The translations under genes were made by a program, and so were the position numbers. Under the pieces are notes generated by a model that was not told where the DNA came from, did no database searches, and saw only the letters and a list, made by a program, of their open reading frames with translations. A DNA stretch of 64,000 bases. Origin: Gelatoporia subvermispora B. Taxonomy: Eukaryota; Basidiomycota; Agaricomycetes; Polyporales; Gelatoporiaceae. The stretch lies in assembly GCA_000320605.2 (NCBI GenBank), contig KB445791.1, positions 789,260-853,259 on the forward strand, written 5' to 3'. This document shows, piece after piece, positions 1 through 13,123 of the stretch (position 1 is the stretch's first letter; every line of letters starts with the position of its first letter).

Positions 1-1
1 A

Positions 2-3000
2 GAGATCGGCGACTTCGAGCCGGATGGCACAAGCACCGTTGCGGCGAGCCGTGTGCATTCGCGGCATGTGTCGCGTCTTTCTGCAGCACTCTCGTTGGCG
101 TCGGTAGGCGGTATGGCAGACGAGACTGTCCTTGCGTCTAGCCCAAGGCGGGAGGTTGTACCGGAGCAGAATTTGACGGAAGATGTGGAGGTGGATGACG
201 TTGATGCCCTGGGGACGTGGACGGGTTCGGAGGATCTGCGGACGGGCGAAGAGACGTCTGAAGATGAGGTATGTGGACGTGTTGAGCATGTAGTGGTCCA
301 TGTTGAGCATGCGCCGTCCAACAGAGCATCGGCGAGTGGTCTAACCCGTCGGATGAGGAACGGGCACGACATCAACGGTTGCAGAGGCGCATGCTACGCC
401 GCGCGAAGGAGGTACAGCAGGACCTCGTTACGCCGAGGAGACTGCCTGAATTCCCCTTGCCGCCGTCGTCGATGCCTGCCTTTGGCTCTGCTCCTGCAGA
501 CGACGACATCATCTCTAACCCTAGCGAAGAAGGTCGTGCGCCTGCAGAAGACTCATTCCTCGGCCTCGAGACTGATGATTACTACTCCCGGCCTGCGTCC
601 AACCTCAGTAGCAGGAGCAGACCACTTCCACCCGTGCCGCACTCTCGCACTGGCTCTGCGCAGTACTCCTACCACGATCCTGCGCTGGCGCACTCACGCA
701 GTAATTCTGAACATAACTTCATTCCTCTGCAACCACGCCCTCTTCAGCCTGCTTCTGGGAAGGAGACCTTGAACCCGCTGGCCAAGCCCTTTGTGTTTGG
801 TACAAGCCGACCCCTTGCTGCGACGGCGCCTGCATTTGTCCCATCTACTGCGAGCCCGCCTGTCTCTCTGTTAGCGACAAGTCACTCGCGCGGCCCATCG
901 TCCGCCAGCAAACGTTTGAACGCTGCTGCACAGGAGTTTAAGCCGACAGGGTTCACCTTCCTCCCGCCTCCCGGTGTACCTCAGCTTGCGTTTTCTACTG
1001 CTCCCCCGGCGCCCGTGTCGCGGCCACTGCCCACGCCACCGAGTCCCGCACTGCCAGCCACTACTCCGGCGAGGGCAACCCAGGGTCGGGAGAAGCGACA
1101 ACGTCGTGGTTCCGCTACCAGTCTGGATGGAGACGATGAGGATGGCGTCAACAACATGTCTACCTTCAAGTTCCCGCCGCCTGGCGATACAGTTCGTGCC
1201 GTGTCTGCACCCGCGAGCCCGCCGACAGGTAGTGCTATGAAGGAGCTGTCGGCCAATACTTCTCACAAGCTCTCTACGTTCTCCGGCTTCTCCAATTCTA
1301 TGCCTAGCACGCAGCAGCAGCTGACTAGTTCCCTACCTAGAACTGAGTCGCCGGAACCGGACGAGGACCAGGAGAACCGCCCACCCACGCAGATGGAGCC
1401 AGAAGATGGCGAGTCTACCCAGGAATTGCCTTTCCCTCCTGCATCCTTGAAGCCTAAGCGCGCTCCGATACCATTGGACTTCAAACACCCCGTATCTACG
1501 AACACTGTTCCCGCAGGGCTGTTCAAGAATCTCATCAGCTCTAACGGCGAAAGCGAAGAGAGAACACGGAGGGTAGTCCGTTCGCGGCTCAGTTCGCGGG
1601 ATGTCTTCGAGCATAGCCCTCAGCAATCTCTGGACGACTTCCATGTTGCACCAATCTCACACAGAATCTCGCGGAATCGTCTCTTCACTGAGCCAGCGTT
1701 CCGCGATGGAAGCATGTACGACGAAGGTCCGAGGCGCTCGTCCTTACCGCCAAGACGCGCTAGAAGCGACTCGCTCGGGTCTGACATTTCCATTCCGCCT
1801 GTCAGCCTCACCCGACGTCTTGAGATGCAGCAGTACGAGCAAAGGCTCGAGGCGCTTCTGGAAGACAAGCTTGACGAGATTAAGGGAAGCCTCCTAGGAA
1901 CCAAGTACGGCGCTGGACTATCGCCAAGCAATGCCACCGAAGGCATGCTCAACGACGTTGTCGCAATGTTCCGTTCTCAACTGCAGGAGTCGCTTGCACG
2001 ACTACTCGAGGACAGCCGGATGGATGCTCGTGGCGAATTCGACTTCGATCTTCTGAAGGGTATACTCGACCAGAATCAGGCAGAGACGCGTGCAATGATG
2101 CGTCGGGATATCGCAGACTTACTGCAGGCTCGACACAACGAGACAGATGTCGGTCAGATTGTGGAAGACCTCAGCAACCGGACTATGAATGCAGTCGTTG
2201 GAGCTACCTCGTCGTTGGCAAAACGTTTGCAAGCGGTAGAAAGCGCCAGGCCGGCCTCGGAGCGCGAGTCGATCGTTCGGGACCTGTTGAATGCTTTGGT
2301 GCCTCATCTTTCCGCTTTGCGCCCAGAGCCTATCGATTACGATGGTCTGACGGTTCAACTCACCCAAGCTGTCAAGCCTCATATCTCCCAGCTCATTGAC
2401 CTCGCATCCGACAAACGAGAGACTGCGGGTCTTATCGTTGATAAACTGGTGCCGATCTTGCCGTCCATTCATCCCCCAGCGCCGGAATTAGACATGGAGA
2501 GCATCGTCGGTCGTCTCAGCACGGAGATCCGCAAGATTATAGGACCCTTAGACGCTCATGAGATGAAGGAGCAGGTATCCGATCTGGTTGTAGAACGTCT
2601 CGACTCGCGGCTGGCCGTGCGGGACAGAGCCCTGAACGTGGATATGATCAGCGAGAAGGTTGCAGAGCATGTTCGCGGACTCGCTATCCCGATACAGGAG
2701 CTCAGAGCTGCGATGGATGCCATCCGCGACAGAGAAAGCGGGTCTACCAGTGCGCAGTTCGATATATCGGCCCTTCGAAATGAGATCGGTTCCATTCTGT
2801 CCGACCTGCCGCAGAAACTGGGTGCTGCGACGGAGGCCCTAGGCGCTGCTCACACGGAATTCAAGGTGAAGGCGGAGCGTCTGGACCAACTTTCGACTCC
2901 TACCGTGGATCTTACTGCGGTGGAATCTGCTCTCGACGGTATTCAGGATGAACACAAGAAGCTGGTCCTCAAGAACCAAGAGTTTTCCGAGTTCTGCCAG

Positions 3001-4541
3001 GATATCATCAATCACATCAACGCCCTGCCGGAGACAATGCTCAAAGCCACAGAGGTTTTACAGAACGCGCATGCTGACTTCGCTTCCCGTGATACTTCGA
3101 AGAAGGATTCGGACGAGATCCGACGCTTGATGAACGCGAATGCAGAGCTGCAAGTCCAGGTGGCGAAGGCAAGAGGCGCCCACGGTCAAGTCCGTGTAGA
3201 GAAGGATACTCTCAGCGAGAGGGTGAAAGGAATGGAAGCCGAGCGCGATCGCACGACTGCACAAATGCAAGAATTGCAGGATGTTGCATCGACTAAGACC
3301 GCAGAGGCCGCCACGGTGGAGGCAAAGAACGTGGAATTAGAGCAAGCTCTCGCTCGTGCTCTAGAGCGACTCAAGGCTGCAGACGTACAGGCGCAGGGTA
3401 ATCATGAACGTATTCTTCAGCTGGAGAAGCAGAACCACGAACTTGGACACGAGAAACAGCAGCTCAAGTCTAAGGTGAGCGTACAACCACCACTCGTACA
3501 TAGCTTTCGAAGATTATTGAATTTATGCTAGGTCGATTCTCTGGAGATCCGCTCGACATTCATGGCACGAGAGCAGGAGAATGTGTTGGAGGAACTCGCT
3601 AACCAGCGCAAGCAATACGACGAACTTCTCCACCAGCAGAGTCACTGGGAAGACTTACGGAGGACCTCGGAGCAGATCCAAATGCTCACGAACCTCGTCG
3701 GCCAAGCTGATAGCGAAGAGATCAAGGAGCTGCGCCGCATCCGTGATCGCAGCAAAGTCTTGGAGGGCGAGCAGGCGGCCCTTCAACGTCGTCTGAAAGA
3801 GCTCGAGAGCAAGGCTGCGAACACTGAGAAGGTAGCTCAGGCGTCGCGTCAGTCTCTCGTTCAGGCGCAGCAGCGCGCAAGCGAGTGGGAACATCGTGCC
3901 AAAGAATATGAGATGCAGCTTGAGCAGGTCCAGTCCAAGCTCGATCAGACGGAGGAAGCACGTGCCCAAATTGACTCGGACTACTCGTTGACCAAGTTGC
4001 AACTGGACGAGCGCGATGCCGAAGAGCGTTTGGACAAGGTGAGACTATTGAAAACAATGACCGGTCTCGAGACTAATCTCGCTTGCAGGATCGCCAAAAT
4101 AAACTGCGCGATCAGATTGCTTCACTTGAGGCACAGGTTGCACGCCTGCAAGCCGAGGTGGACCAGTCCAAGAAGGCTACGACTCTACTCGCTCCGCAGC
4201 CGCAGCAGCCTCGCTATCAGAACGGCCATGTCCAGCCCTCCCTCCGTCCCACATCACGATCAAGCACCGTTTGGGTAGATAGTCGGGCGGCGACGCCGAC
4301 TGTTCCTCAGCAGAACGGCATGCGCACACCCAGTGTCAGGGCCTCCTCGCCTCCCGTGCAAGGCGTGTGGGACTCGATGCACGCCCCGAAAAACCGGGCC
4401 CAGTACCAGCAGCCTATCAGGCTCCCGGTGACGCCGAGGACGAAACACGCCTCGCCATACTACCGGCCCCAAATACCCTCACCGACACCTAGCAACGTCT
4501 CAGCAGCACCGACGCTTGGAGACGACGGCTGGTGGCAATAG
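2..4541 (+). CDS. Large coiled-coil protein, 5'-partial (conserved basidiomycete type)
   Basis: The frame is already open at the left window edge, so the true start lies outside. I read four exons: 2-268, 325-3474, 3532-4038 and 4089-4541, each junction with GT-AG ends and kept phase. The first ~500 residues are low complexity, rich in Ser, Pro and Ala, and look disordered. From about base 1800 onward the protein becomes charged and heptad-like, with long Glu/Lys/Gln/Leu runs (about 2900-4150) typical of a long coiled coil. A Pro/Ser-rich tail follows and ends in a Gly-Trp-Trp-Gln C-terminus. I recognise no catalytic domain. Such proteins are often scaffolds of the spindle pole, cytoskeleton or septum, but that is inference from architecture only. 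The gene converges with the lipid-transfer gene downstream. Confident that it codes; function unknown. Confidence 0.85.
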
Positions 4542-4908
4542 ACATTTCCATACGATTGCGCATCTCACTCATTTAGTCTCAATCTCTGTCGGATCATTGG
4601 GACTCGGTTTGGCATCCACTCTTCCATGTCCTCATTGTTTGTTTGTTTGTCACTCTACTAATCAGTCTGCTTGCTTTGGCTCCGGCACAACTCATTCATC
4701 TATTATCTAGTTCAATGCACAGCCTCGTATATCCTATGCTACGCTCCAATACCATCACCACCGCCACGCATTCGCCGTCCGCACGGATATCCTCATTTGT
4801 TGTACACTCCGGAATACATTGCATTAATCGGATGGTAGACTGACGAGAGCAGCTGAGATTGTTCAATGCACGATTGCACGATACACAGCAAGTGCCGGGC
4901 CGTTGGCT
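4542..4908. other. Convergent 3' intergenic region
   Basis: This gap of 367 bases lies between the stop codons of two convergent genes. It is pyrimidine-rich, includes a short GTTT repeat near 4640, and shows no convincing coding frame. It most likely holds the two 3' untranslated regions. Confidence 0.6.
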
Positions 4909-6701
4909 TCATTGGCTTCGCGACCAGATGAACTCTTGTACTACCTTCTCTGCCTCCTGTGGGTCGTCTGGCAGGCTGCACGTCACGTCAATACTGAGGA
5001 CGGCTGTATACTTGCACTGGGTGTACGTACTTGATCTTTGGTACCCACCGGCCATCCTTCTGCTCGAAGAATCGCGGGATGAATTGCTCTCCGCTCTCTT
5101 CTCGCTTGCGGCGCAGCTCACGCTGCGACTCCTCGACGGCCGTCTTTGCCTCAGTCGCAGCCTCCATGTCCTTCGCAACGATCGCCTGTGTGAGCTTCGA
5201 CCACAGCCTTCAGGGCTTGTCAGACATATGCGGCGCCAAGAGAAACACGTGCTACGCACCGCCGAGACTCATTTGGCTCCTGCTCCTCCTCTGGTGCAAT
5301 CCATTTCGGCGCGACGTTGCTTCCGTCTTTGGTGGCGTCGAACAGGACGCGCTTCTCACCGTTCTGATATTCACACGAGAGCGAAAAGTGAATGCGTGAG
5401 GGACGTACAGGACGGGACGGGACGCACACGACGCACCTTCAGGCTCTTGTACTCCATGACAGAGCTCCACTTTCCGCCAAGTTCGGCTAGCTCCTGAGTC
5501 CCGCGCTTGATCTTCCCTGCAATCGCATTGTACGTGCCGGAGAAATAACCCTATGAGCAGGCAGCGACGAGCCCTGTGAGAATGTGAATGAGGGCCTGCA
5601 GGGGCGCAGCACTCACCTTTGTCTTGAATTGAATATCTGCGTAGAACGAGTTCCGCTCGTTCTTCGCAATGCACGAATCGCCGAGTTCGAGTACCATCTT
5701 GCCCCAGAGGATGCCGCGTGCATACATATTCGGCATCGAGATGACATACTCTATCGGACGAGCCACTGAGTCCCTTGGCGCGAGCCACATGACGTGCACG
5801 CACCTCCGTCGTCGGGACGGCCCATCAAGTATATTCGGTTTTCGCCCTCCATCGTTGTCGATACGCTGTTCCCGAGGAACTTGGACTTGGGCCGGAGTTC
5901 GCCAATGATGCAGACCTTGTTTGCGGGCGAGACGTAGTAGAAGGCTGAAACAGGAGGATGGTGCGACACTGACGGCGAAGTGATGGGTCAGCGCGTACCC
6001 CTTGCACTCAATTGAGGTGAAGGAGCGCGCACCTTGCTCGGCAATGTAGAAGCCCTTCGTACCGTCGGAGTAGTCATACCTGCAGCGGAAGAACTCGCCG
6101 AGCACGGGGTTGTACCTGGGCCGATGCACATCACGTCAGGCTTGAGAGGGGGATGGCAGAGAATGGAACGCGTACGGTTTCTTGACGCCCTTGGGCTTGA
6201 TGTGCCATCCCGCGAGATAGTACGAGAGAACTCGGACGAAGCGCTCCTCGGGGTCGTCGCAGTTCTCCGCACTGGGTGGCCGAATTAGTGGCGGTGGCTC
6301 GGTACGGTGCGTGCAGTACACACCCAAAGATGAGATCCGGATGTGACATGAAGTCGGTGATGCGCTCGAGCATGCTGCGAGGCTCGAGGACGAAGGTCGG
6401 GAAGGTGACCTTGGAAAGGTCCATCCCGACCCTAGTTGGGGTCAGCGCGCACGACGAGGTCAGCGATGAGCAGTAACGCACCTCAACTGGGAAATAAGGG
6501 ATGCGATGATGGATCCCTCATTCTCGTCGCTGTAGAATACGTCGTCGTCGGGATCAGCAGTGGCCCACGCAAACATCGGGAGAGGGGACAGTACAGGATG
6601 GATGTGTCATCTGGCTCTGCGTCGTCCGGGATTTTGTCCTCCACGGACTGGCCGCGTGGCCGATGGACCTTGGAGGTCGCCTGGTTGAGAAAGCCCATCA
6701 T
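4909..6701 (-). CDS. Oxysterol-binding protein homologue (short Osh/KES1 class)
   Basis: This is a spliced gene of about ten exons giving roughly 400 residues, the length of the short, ORD-only Osh proteins such as yeast Kes1/Osh4 and Osh6. The family signature Glu-Gln-Val-Ser-His-His-Pro-Pro is formed across an intron (exon ends near 6035 and resumes near 5983). The double His is the residue pair that binds the PI4P head group in known Osh proteins. Other family blocks are present: a Gly-Ser-Ile-Ile N-terminal lid region, Leu-Glu-Pro-Arg-Ser near 6400, and Tyr-Asn-Pro-Val-Leu-Gly-Glu near 6110. There is no PH domain, ankyrin repeat or membrane segment, so the product is probably a cytosolic carrier exchanging sterol or phosphatidylserine for PI4P at membrane contacts. 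The ligand cannot be decided from sequence. The last intron ends just before a 22-residue acidic/basic C-terminal exon. Confidence 0.93.
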
Positions 6702-7798
6702 GGTTGTGTTGGTGCTTGGGCTAGTCTAGGAAGGAGGGTGGAAGGGGCGTGTTCTGTGCGTGCCGTGCTATATAGCGTGAGCGAATGTGCGGCCTGCGGC
6801 TGGGTCACAGCAAGCGTCCGCGATGCTGTGCGATGTGCGAGATCAAATCAAAGCGAGATAGATGCGCAGCACGACGAGCAGGAGGAGGATGAAGTCAAGA
6901 GATGTACAGCCCGAGCTAGTGGTGCACACGCGCGAAATGCCGTCACCTCCTGCCCGGCGCCGCACCCCCACAATTACAGTAAACTCCATTCAAGTCGGGT
7001 ACAAATCTCATAGCTCCCCTCGAGAACCTGCTTGAAATGCTCCTTTCCGATGCTGACCATATGCTTTGCCGTGATGACGAGGGGATATGGTCCAGCATAT
7101 CTTAATTAGTCTAGCCGCCAGGGCCTGCGACGCGCACGCATTCGGCTCCGACAAATACGAATGTGCTCATATAGAAATGTCCCGAGGTCTCGTCGGCACA
7201 TCGTACACTTCAAAATGTCGCTCAGGACCATCTCCAGTGCTATGTAAGTTGCGAAAAGAAAAGTGTCAACCAGTGGCCACATTTTCCAAACTGTCAGATG
7301 AGATCAGCCGCGACAAACTCTCGAACCTTTAGCCGGCTGGTTTGCTTGGCCGGTCTGGTCGAATGTTTCTACCGGGGGCTTTTGAACAATCACGCTACAA
7401 CATTGCAATACAGGACATGATATAGTTTCGCGGGAGAAGGGAGACAAAAGAGCCCAGTTCACAAGCATTCGTATCTGCAGCACACCGCAAACAACACCCA
7501 AGTTGGCAACAGGTTGGCACCGGGAATGACTGTGGTGGGGCCTCGGGGAAGCAGACGAGAGTGAATGACATCCACGGTAAGTCAAGCTGCTCTGTCAGCC
7601 AGGCGCTCCGACATGAGAAACCCACCTACATCAGCTGGATTATCACCTGAAGGCGCGCGCCACGACGTCAATGCTAACCAGCTAGCCGGACATTGGAAGT
7701 TGGAAGTAGCCAGCGAGGCCGCATGGAATGATAGACCCAGTGCATTGCCGTCTAGTCCCATCTCAACGAGTTTAAATAATGGAATATCCTACACTGAT
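6702..7798. other. Intergenic region between the Osh gene start and the DBP3 stop
   Basis: About 1.1 kb that should contain the Osh gene promoter at its left end and the DBP3 3' untranslated region at its right end. No well-supported gene is present. One minus-strand frame (7231 down to 6974) is protein-like but carries an internal TAA; it is described under findings. Confidence 0.5.
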
Positions 7799-10097
7799 CT
7801 AGTTGAATGTGATCTTGGTCGGGCCCTTGGGCGCAGGGATATCGTCTCTAAAGAACGCGCCGTACGCGCCATGTTCCTTCTTCTTAATGGTCATCGGGAA
7901 CTTCTTCAGGCCCTCACACTCGAACCCGCTCTCGCGCAATACCCGCGCGAGCTCGCCAGCAAGCGCGCGTTCGTGGTTGTCCCCGGTGAAGAACGTAATC
8001 GATTTGCCGCTGCGTCCTCCACGGCCTGGCAGTAGCGTTAGTTTAGCACCACGCCATCATCAGCCTGTACAACACGCACCAGTACGCCCGATCCGGTGGA
8101 TGTAGTCCTCGATGGTGAGCGGGAACGTGTAGTTGATGACGGCTGCGACGTTCGGGATGTCGAGCCCCCGCGCGGCGACATCCGTCGCGACGAGCACGCT
8201 GGTCGTGCCGGCTTTGAAACTGCCCAGCGCGTCCATCCGCGCGGACTGCGACATGTCGCCGTGCAAGCCCGTGACAGTGTAGCCCTTGCTGCGGAGCATG
8301 CCCTCGACACGCGCAGCCTCCTTCTTGTATAGCGCAAAGACAAGGATGCGCGCAGCATCAGCTGCGTTCTTTACCGGCTTCTTGGGCAGGATGTTGCGCA
8401 AGTGGCCTAGCAGGCGGCCGCTAGTAACAACATGCGCTCAGCGGCGGCTTGGCGAAGGAGATCCTGAGACTCACTCTTTCGAACGCCCGTCATCGAATAC
8501 CTCCACGACTTGCTCGACGCGGCTATTGGCCGTCAGGTCGTCGCTGCCGACAGTCACGCGGACGGGGTCTCGGAGGAACGTCGCCGCCAGTCTGCGCACG
8601 GCTTCGGGCCATGTCGCGCTGACTGTATCATGAATTATAGTCAGCGATAGAATGTGATTATATAATGAGATAGACTTGCACATGAGGGTTTGCCGCTCCT
8701 CGCCCTGCTTCGTGTGCCCGATAATCGCACGAATATCGTTCTCGAAGCCCTTATCGAGCATGCGGTCCGCCTCGTCCAGCACCAGGTAGTCCACCCTTCA
8801 ATAATGTCAGCTTTCATCAAGCCAGCGGCTCATTAGAAGATGCTTACTGGCTTAAGTCGCATGCGCCGTCGTTGACGAGATCCAGAATACGCCCTGGTGT
8901 CCCAGCAATGATACGGGTAGTCTTTCCATCCCTATTCGCGTTCTGAAGAGTCTTGATCTGCCCGCCCTTGTCCACGCCACCAAACACGGCGACACTCGCA
9001 ATCCCAAACGGCTCACCAAGTGCCAGGAGCGTGTCGTGCGTTTGGATCGCAAGCTCACGGGTCGGCGCCACGACGAGGACTGTCGCCGTGGTGCCCTTGG
9101 ACTTCTTGGCCGAGATGGGGGATGCAATGAGCTTCGCGAGTGCTGGGAGTCCGAATGCGAGGGTCTTGCCACTATGGACATATCAGGTTATCAGCGAAAT
9201 TGAAAGCGAAGAGACAATTAACGAGCGAACCTGCCAGTCTCAGCGATGCCAATCACGTCGCGTCCCTCCAGTGCAGGAGGCCATGCGCACGCCTGGATGG
9301 GCGTCGGCTCCTTGAAGCCAGAGAAGGCGGAGCGCAGCTCGTCGGGCACTGCGAGTTGCTCGAATGAGAGCAGGGGGACGACCTTGCCCATGTTTTCAGG
9401 TGCGGTGATGGTGATGGCGTGCTTGGTGAGGAATGCATCGATTTCGGATGCGGTAGGGGCAGAGCCAGGGGTGGAAAGTTTCGAGGTGGTGGCTTGTGAG
9501 GGTGTAGCAGCGGGCTCGGAAGGCGTGGAGACGGCGGTATCCTTCTCCTTGCGTTTTTTCTTGTCCTTCTTGGACGTGCTAGATTCCTCTGCGGTACCCG
9601 TGGCTTCCACGAGTGCAGCCTCCTTTTTACGCTTCTTCTTCTCCTTTTTGTCTGGACTGGACTCGGCAGCGGGAGTCTCGTCCTGCTCCTGCTCGCGCTT
9701 GCGCTTCTTCTTCTTCTCGGACTTTGATGCTGAAGCCTCTTCTGTAGATCTGTTGGATACGAACTCGAATTCCTGGCAATGCTTGGCGTACCTGCAGGTA
9801 TCTCATCTACAGCCATTGATGTGCTCGCGACATCGTCCGCTTTCCTCTTCTCCTTCTTTTTCTTCTTCTTTTCGGGGAGTTCAGAGCCTTCAGCACCTAA
9901 AGCAAGCTGCGTAAGACAACAATGCAAGCTAGACAGCCCGTAACATACAGACCACCTATGTCCGCTTGTTCATCTTGCTGCTGCTTGCGCTTCTCGGCTT
10001 TGCGAGCCTCCTTCTCCTCTTTGTTCTTTTTCGACTTCTTGACCTTGACTGAGGAGGCCTCGTTCGTTTGGTGCACCGAGGCAGTGTCTACGGCCAT
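7799..10097 (-). CDS. DBP3: ATP-dependent DEAD-box RNA helicase, DBP3 type
   Basis: The product is a DEAD-box RNA helicase. The N-terminus is a long Lys/Glu-rich segment with several runs of Lys, the usual nucleolar-targeting head of Dbp3. The helicase core follows with the Q-motif region (Pro-Ile-Gln-Ala near 9290), motif I split by an intron (Ala-Glu-Thr-Gly then Ser-Gly-Lys-Thr), Pro-Thr-Arg-Glu-Leu-Ala near 9060, Asp-Glu-Ala-Asp near 8770, Ala-Thr-Asp-Val-Ala-Ala-Arg-Gly near 8185 and His-Arg-Ile-Gly-Arg-Thr-Gly, whose Gly codon spans an intron. The C-terminus, with a Lys-Lys-Glu-His then Gly-Ala-Phe-Phe-Arg-Asp-Asp stretch, is characteristic of the Dbp3 subfamily. In yeast, Dbp3 acts in pre-rRNA processing toward 27S/25S rRNA. 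I chose the ATG at 10097 because it is followed at once by the charged head and upstream frame sequence is not protein-like. Confidence 0.95.
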
Positions 10098-10332
10098 GAT
10101 GGAGGACGTGCGGGGAGGAGAGGATGCGCTTGTGAATTGCCACCGCCGCGAGGTGATCGGGTCGAAACTTTTTGACGCGACTATACACAGAAGGCAATTC
10201 TCACGGCTGCTGAAAACATGCGAGATCTTGCGCGAGATCTTTGTGATGCTCTGCAAGTTCGTGTCTGGTGGAAGTTCGCGGCGTCTCAATTGTCTGTTTG
10301 CTCACTTTCGTGAGATGTCGAGATATTCTTGA
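10098..10332. promoter_or_regulatory. Divergent promoter, DBP3 / DNMT2
   Basis: Only 235 bases separate the start codons of two genes read in opposite directions, so both promoters must lie here or overlap the neighbouring 5' regions. No clear TATA box is visible. Co-regulation of an rRNA-processing helicase and a tRNA methyltransferase is possible but is inference. Confidence 0.55.
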
Positions 10333-11732
10333 ATGGCCATTCGTGCTCTGGAATTTTACTCTGGCATAGGTAGGTCTATCCTCCGTCTATATTCGGCTAT
10401 TCATGTAGTAATTGTAATATTTTTGTAGGAGGACTGCACCGTGCATTCTCGCGGAGTAAGGTCGATGGCTCGGTAGTGCGAGCGTACGACTGGGATCAAT
10501 GTGCTTGCCGTGTCTATGCGGCGAATTATGGCGTAGGGGTCGTGCAGAAGGTAATTCCCGTATTCTCGCCTCCTAGAGATAGGTACCATCGATGTTCACC
10601 CTCTCATGAGGTCGATATCTCCGCTCTCAGAGCTGCGGAACTAGCTCAGCATAAGGCGGATCTGTGGCTGCTATCGCCCTCTTGTCAACCGTACACGGTC
10701 TTGAACCCGCTCGCAAAGGGCGCGGCGGATCCACGGGCCAAGTCCTTCATTCACCTCATCGAGGATGTGCTTCCGGAGTTGGCTGCCCTCGGTGTCCAGC
10801 CGCACTGTATGCTCATCGAGAATGTGGCAGGCTTCGAGGTCAGTCGCAGTGCCTTACATTTGTGCTTCGCATGGTGTAACATATTTGACCACAGACTTCG
10901 AGCACCAGGCAGAGATTGCTCACGATGCTCGATTCGCTAGGGTACGCTACTGTGGAGCTCCTCCTTACCCCTCTGCAATTCGGCATCCCGAACTCGCGTC
11001 TCCGGTATTACCTGCTTGCCAAGCTGCAGCCTCTCGGCTTTATGGGCGTTGAGGGTGCAGCCGGACGAATTTGGCGACATATCCCAGGACGCGGATCGGA
11101 CTGGGTCGATCCTCGAGACCACCAAGGTGCCTCCGTCAGGGAAGAGTCATACGAGACACAGGTCGACGCGATCCGTGACTACCTGGACCCGGATGCACCA
11201 GTCGGGCGCGCGCACCCGCAGACCGTACCGGACAACGTGCTGGAGAAGTGGGGCAGATTGTTTGATATCATATTGCCTTCGTCTAGACGGAGCTGTTGCT
11301 TCACCCGGGGTACGCGTCAATTTTGCACATGGCCAAGGGATAGCAGGGATAAACACGCTTTGTAGGTTACACCAAGATGGCCGAACGATCTGGCTCCGTC
11401 CTGCAAATCAATGAGGAGCTCCATGTGAGTGCACTTTCTGTGCGCTGATCCTCAAAGTCATATGTCTTATACATCTGCTGTAGACCACCACCGTCTTCGA
11501 TCGCTTTCTCGAGGCGCAGAGCAGAGGCGAGATAAATGCTGTTCGCATGCTTGATGCATTGCGATTGCGGTACTTCTCACCCTCGGAGCTGCTCCGGATA
11601 TTCTGCTTTGAATCAGTTGGCTTCCATTGGCCGGATGATATATCTGTCAAGACGCAGTATAGACTCATCGGCAACAGCGTCAATGTGCGCGTCGTCACCG
11701 AGCTCATCAATTATCTCTTTGAGGACAAATGA
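10333..11732 (+). CDS. tRNA (cytosine-5-)-methyltransferase, DNMT2/TRDMT1 family
   Basis: Six exons are read: 10333-10369, 10429-10550, 10611-10838, 10895-11309, 11366-11424 and 11484-11732. Motif I is Phe-Tyr-Ser-Gly-Ile-Gly-Gly, split by the first intron. Motif IV is Ser-Pro-Ser-Cys-Gln-Pro-Tyr-Thr, with the catalytic Cys codon at 10683-10685. Motif VI is Glu-Asn-Val at about 10818. Motif VIII follows, and the Dnmt2-specific Cys-Phe-Thr-Arg-Gly-Tyr block is assembled across the intron at 11310-11365. The C-terminus has the expected Gly-Asn-Ser-Val-Asn-Val block. Known Dnmt2 enzymes methylate C38 of tRNA-Asp, so this is a tRNA modifier rather than a DNA methylase. The second intron (60 nt, 10551-10610) has no stop and keeps frame, so it could be retained. 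The motif IV Pro-Pro-Cys is Pro-Ser-Cys here. Confidence 0.93.
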
Positions 11733-11931
11733 CATACGATCTCTTGGCGGTCGATGCCGCCTGTATAATGTCACGCATACTCCACTTAACTGAAGTTGGT
11801 ATTAGTGTCTAACGCATGCATTGTATCTCCGTCCAAAGTTACACCGGGATAGGATAGATAGACGTAACGAGCCAGCGGGAATACTCATGACAACATGAAA
11901 CTATGTACAAGAATGCAAAATGGTATGTCTA

Positions 11932-12842
<911 letters not shown>

Positions 12843-13123
12843 GTTCTAATGTGATTCCAGCAAGTGCTCAATCTCGGTGCCGTGGTAACAGATGGAGGCT
12901 CACGTACCGTGATGTCGAGCAGGAGAGGGACAAGTGCTTGCTGTGGAATCGCTACACCAGGAACGGTTGCCGGCCTCGCCTCCACGTGCAGCCACAGCAG
13001 TGACGGCGTGATTCCTATTCTCGGCCTAGCATCGCTACCGCTGTGACAGTCACGCCGTTGTGATGCTCTCCGGGTGCGCAATTTGTTTTCCTTCGTCCTC
13101 TTCTTTCAGCAACACTTCGCAGT
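12843..13123. promoter_or_regulatory. Divergent promoter, Rab8 / truncated TRANK1-like gene
   Basis: 281 bases separate two divergent start codons. A pyrimidine-rich tract (about 13080-13115) precedes the plus-strand start, a common feature of fungal core promoters. No TATA box is obvious. Confidence 0.45.
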
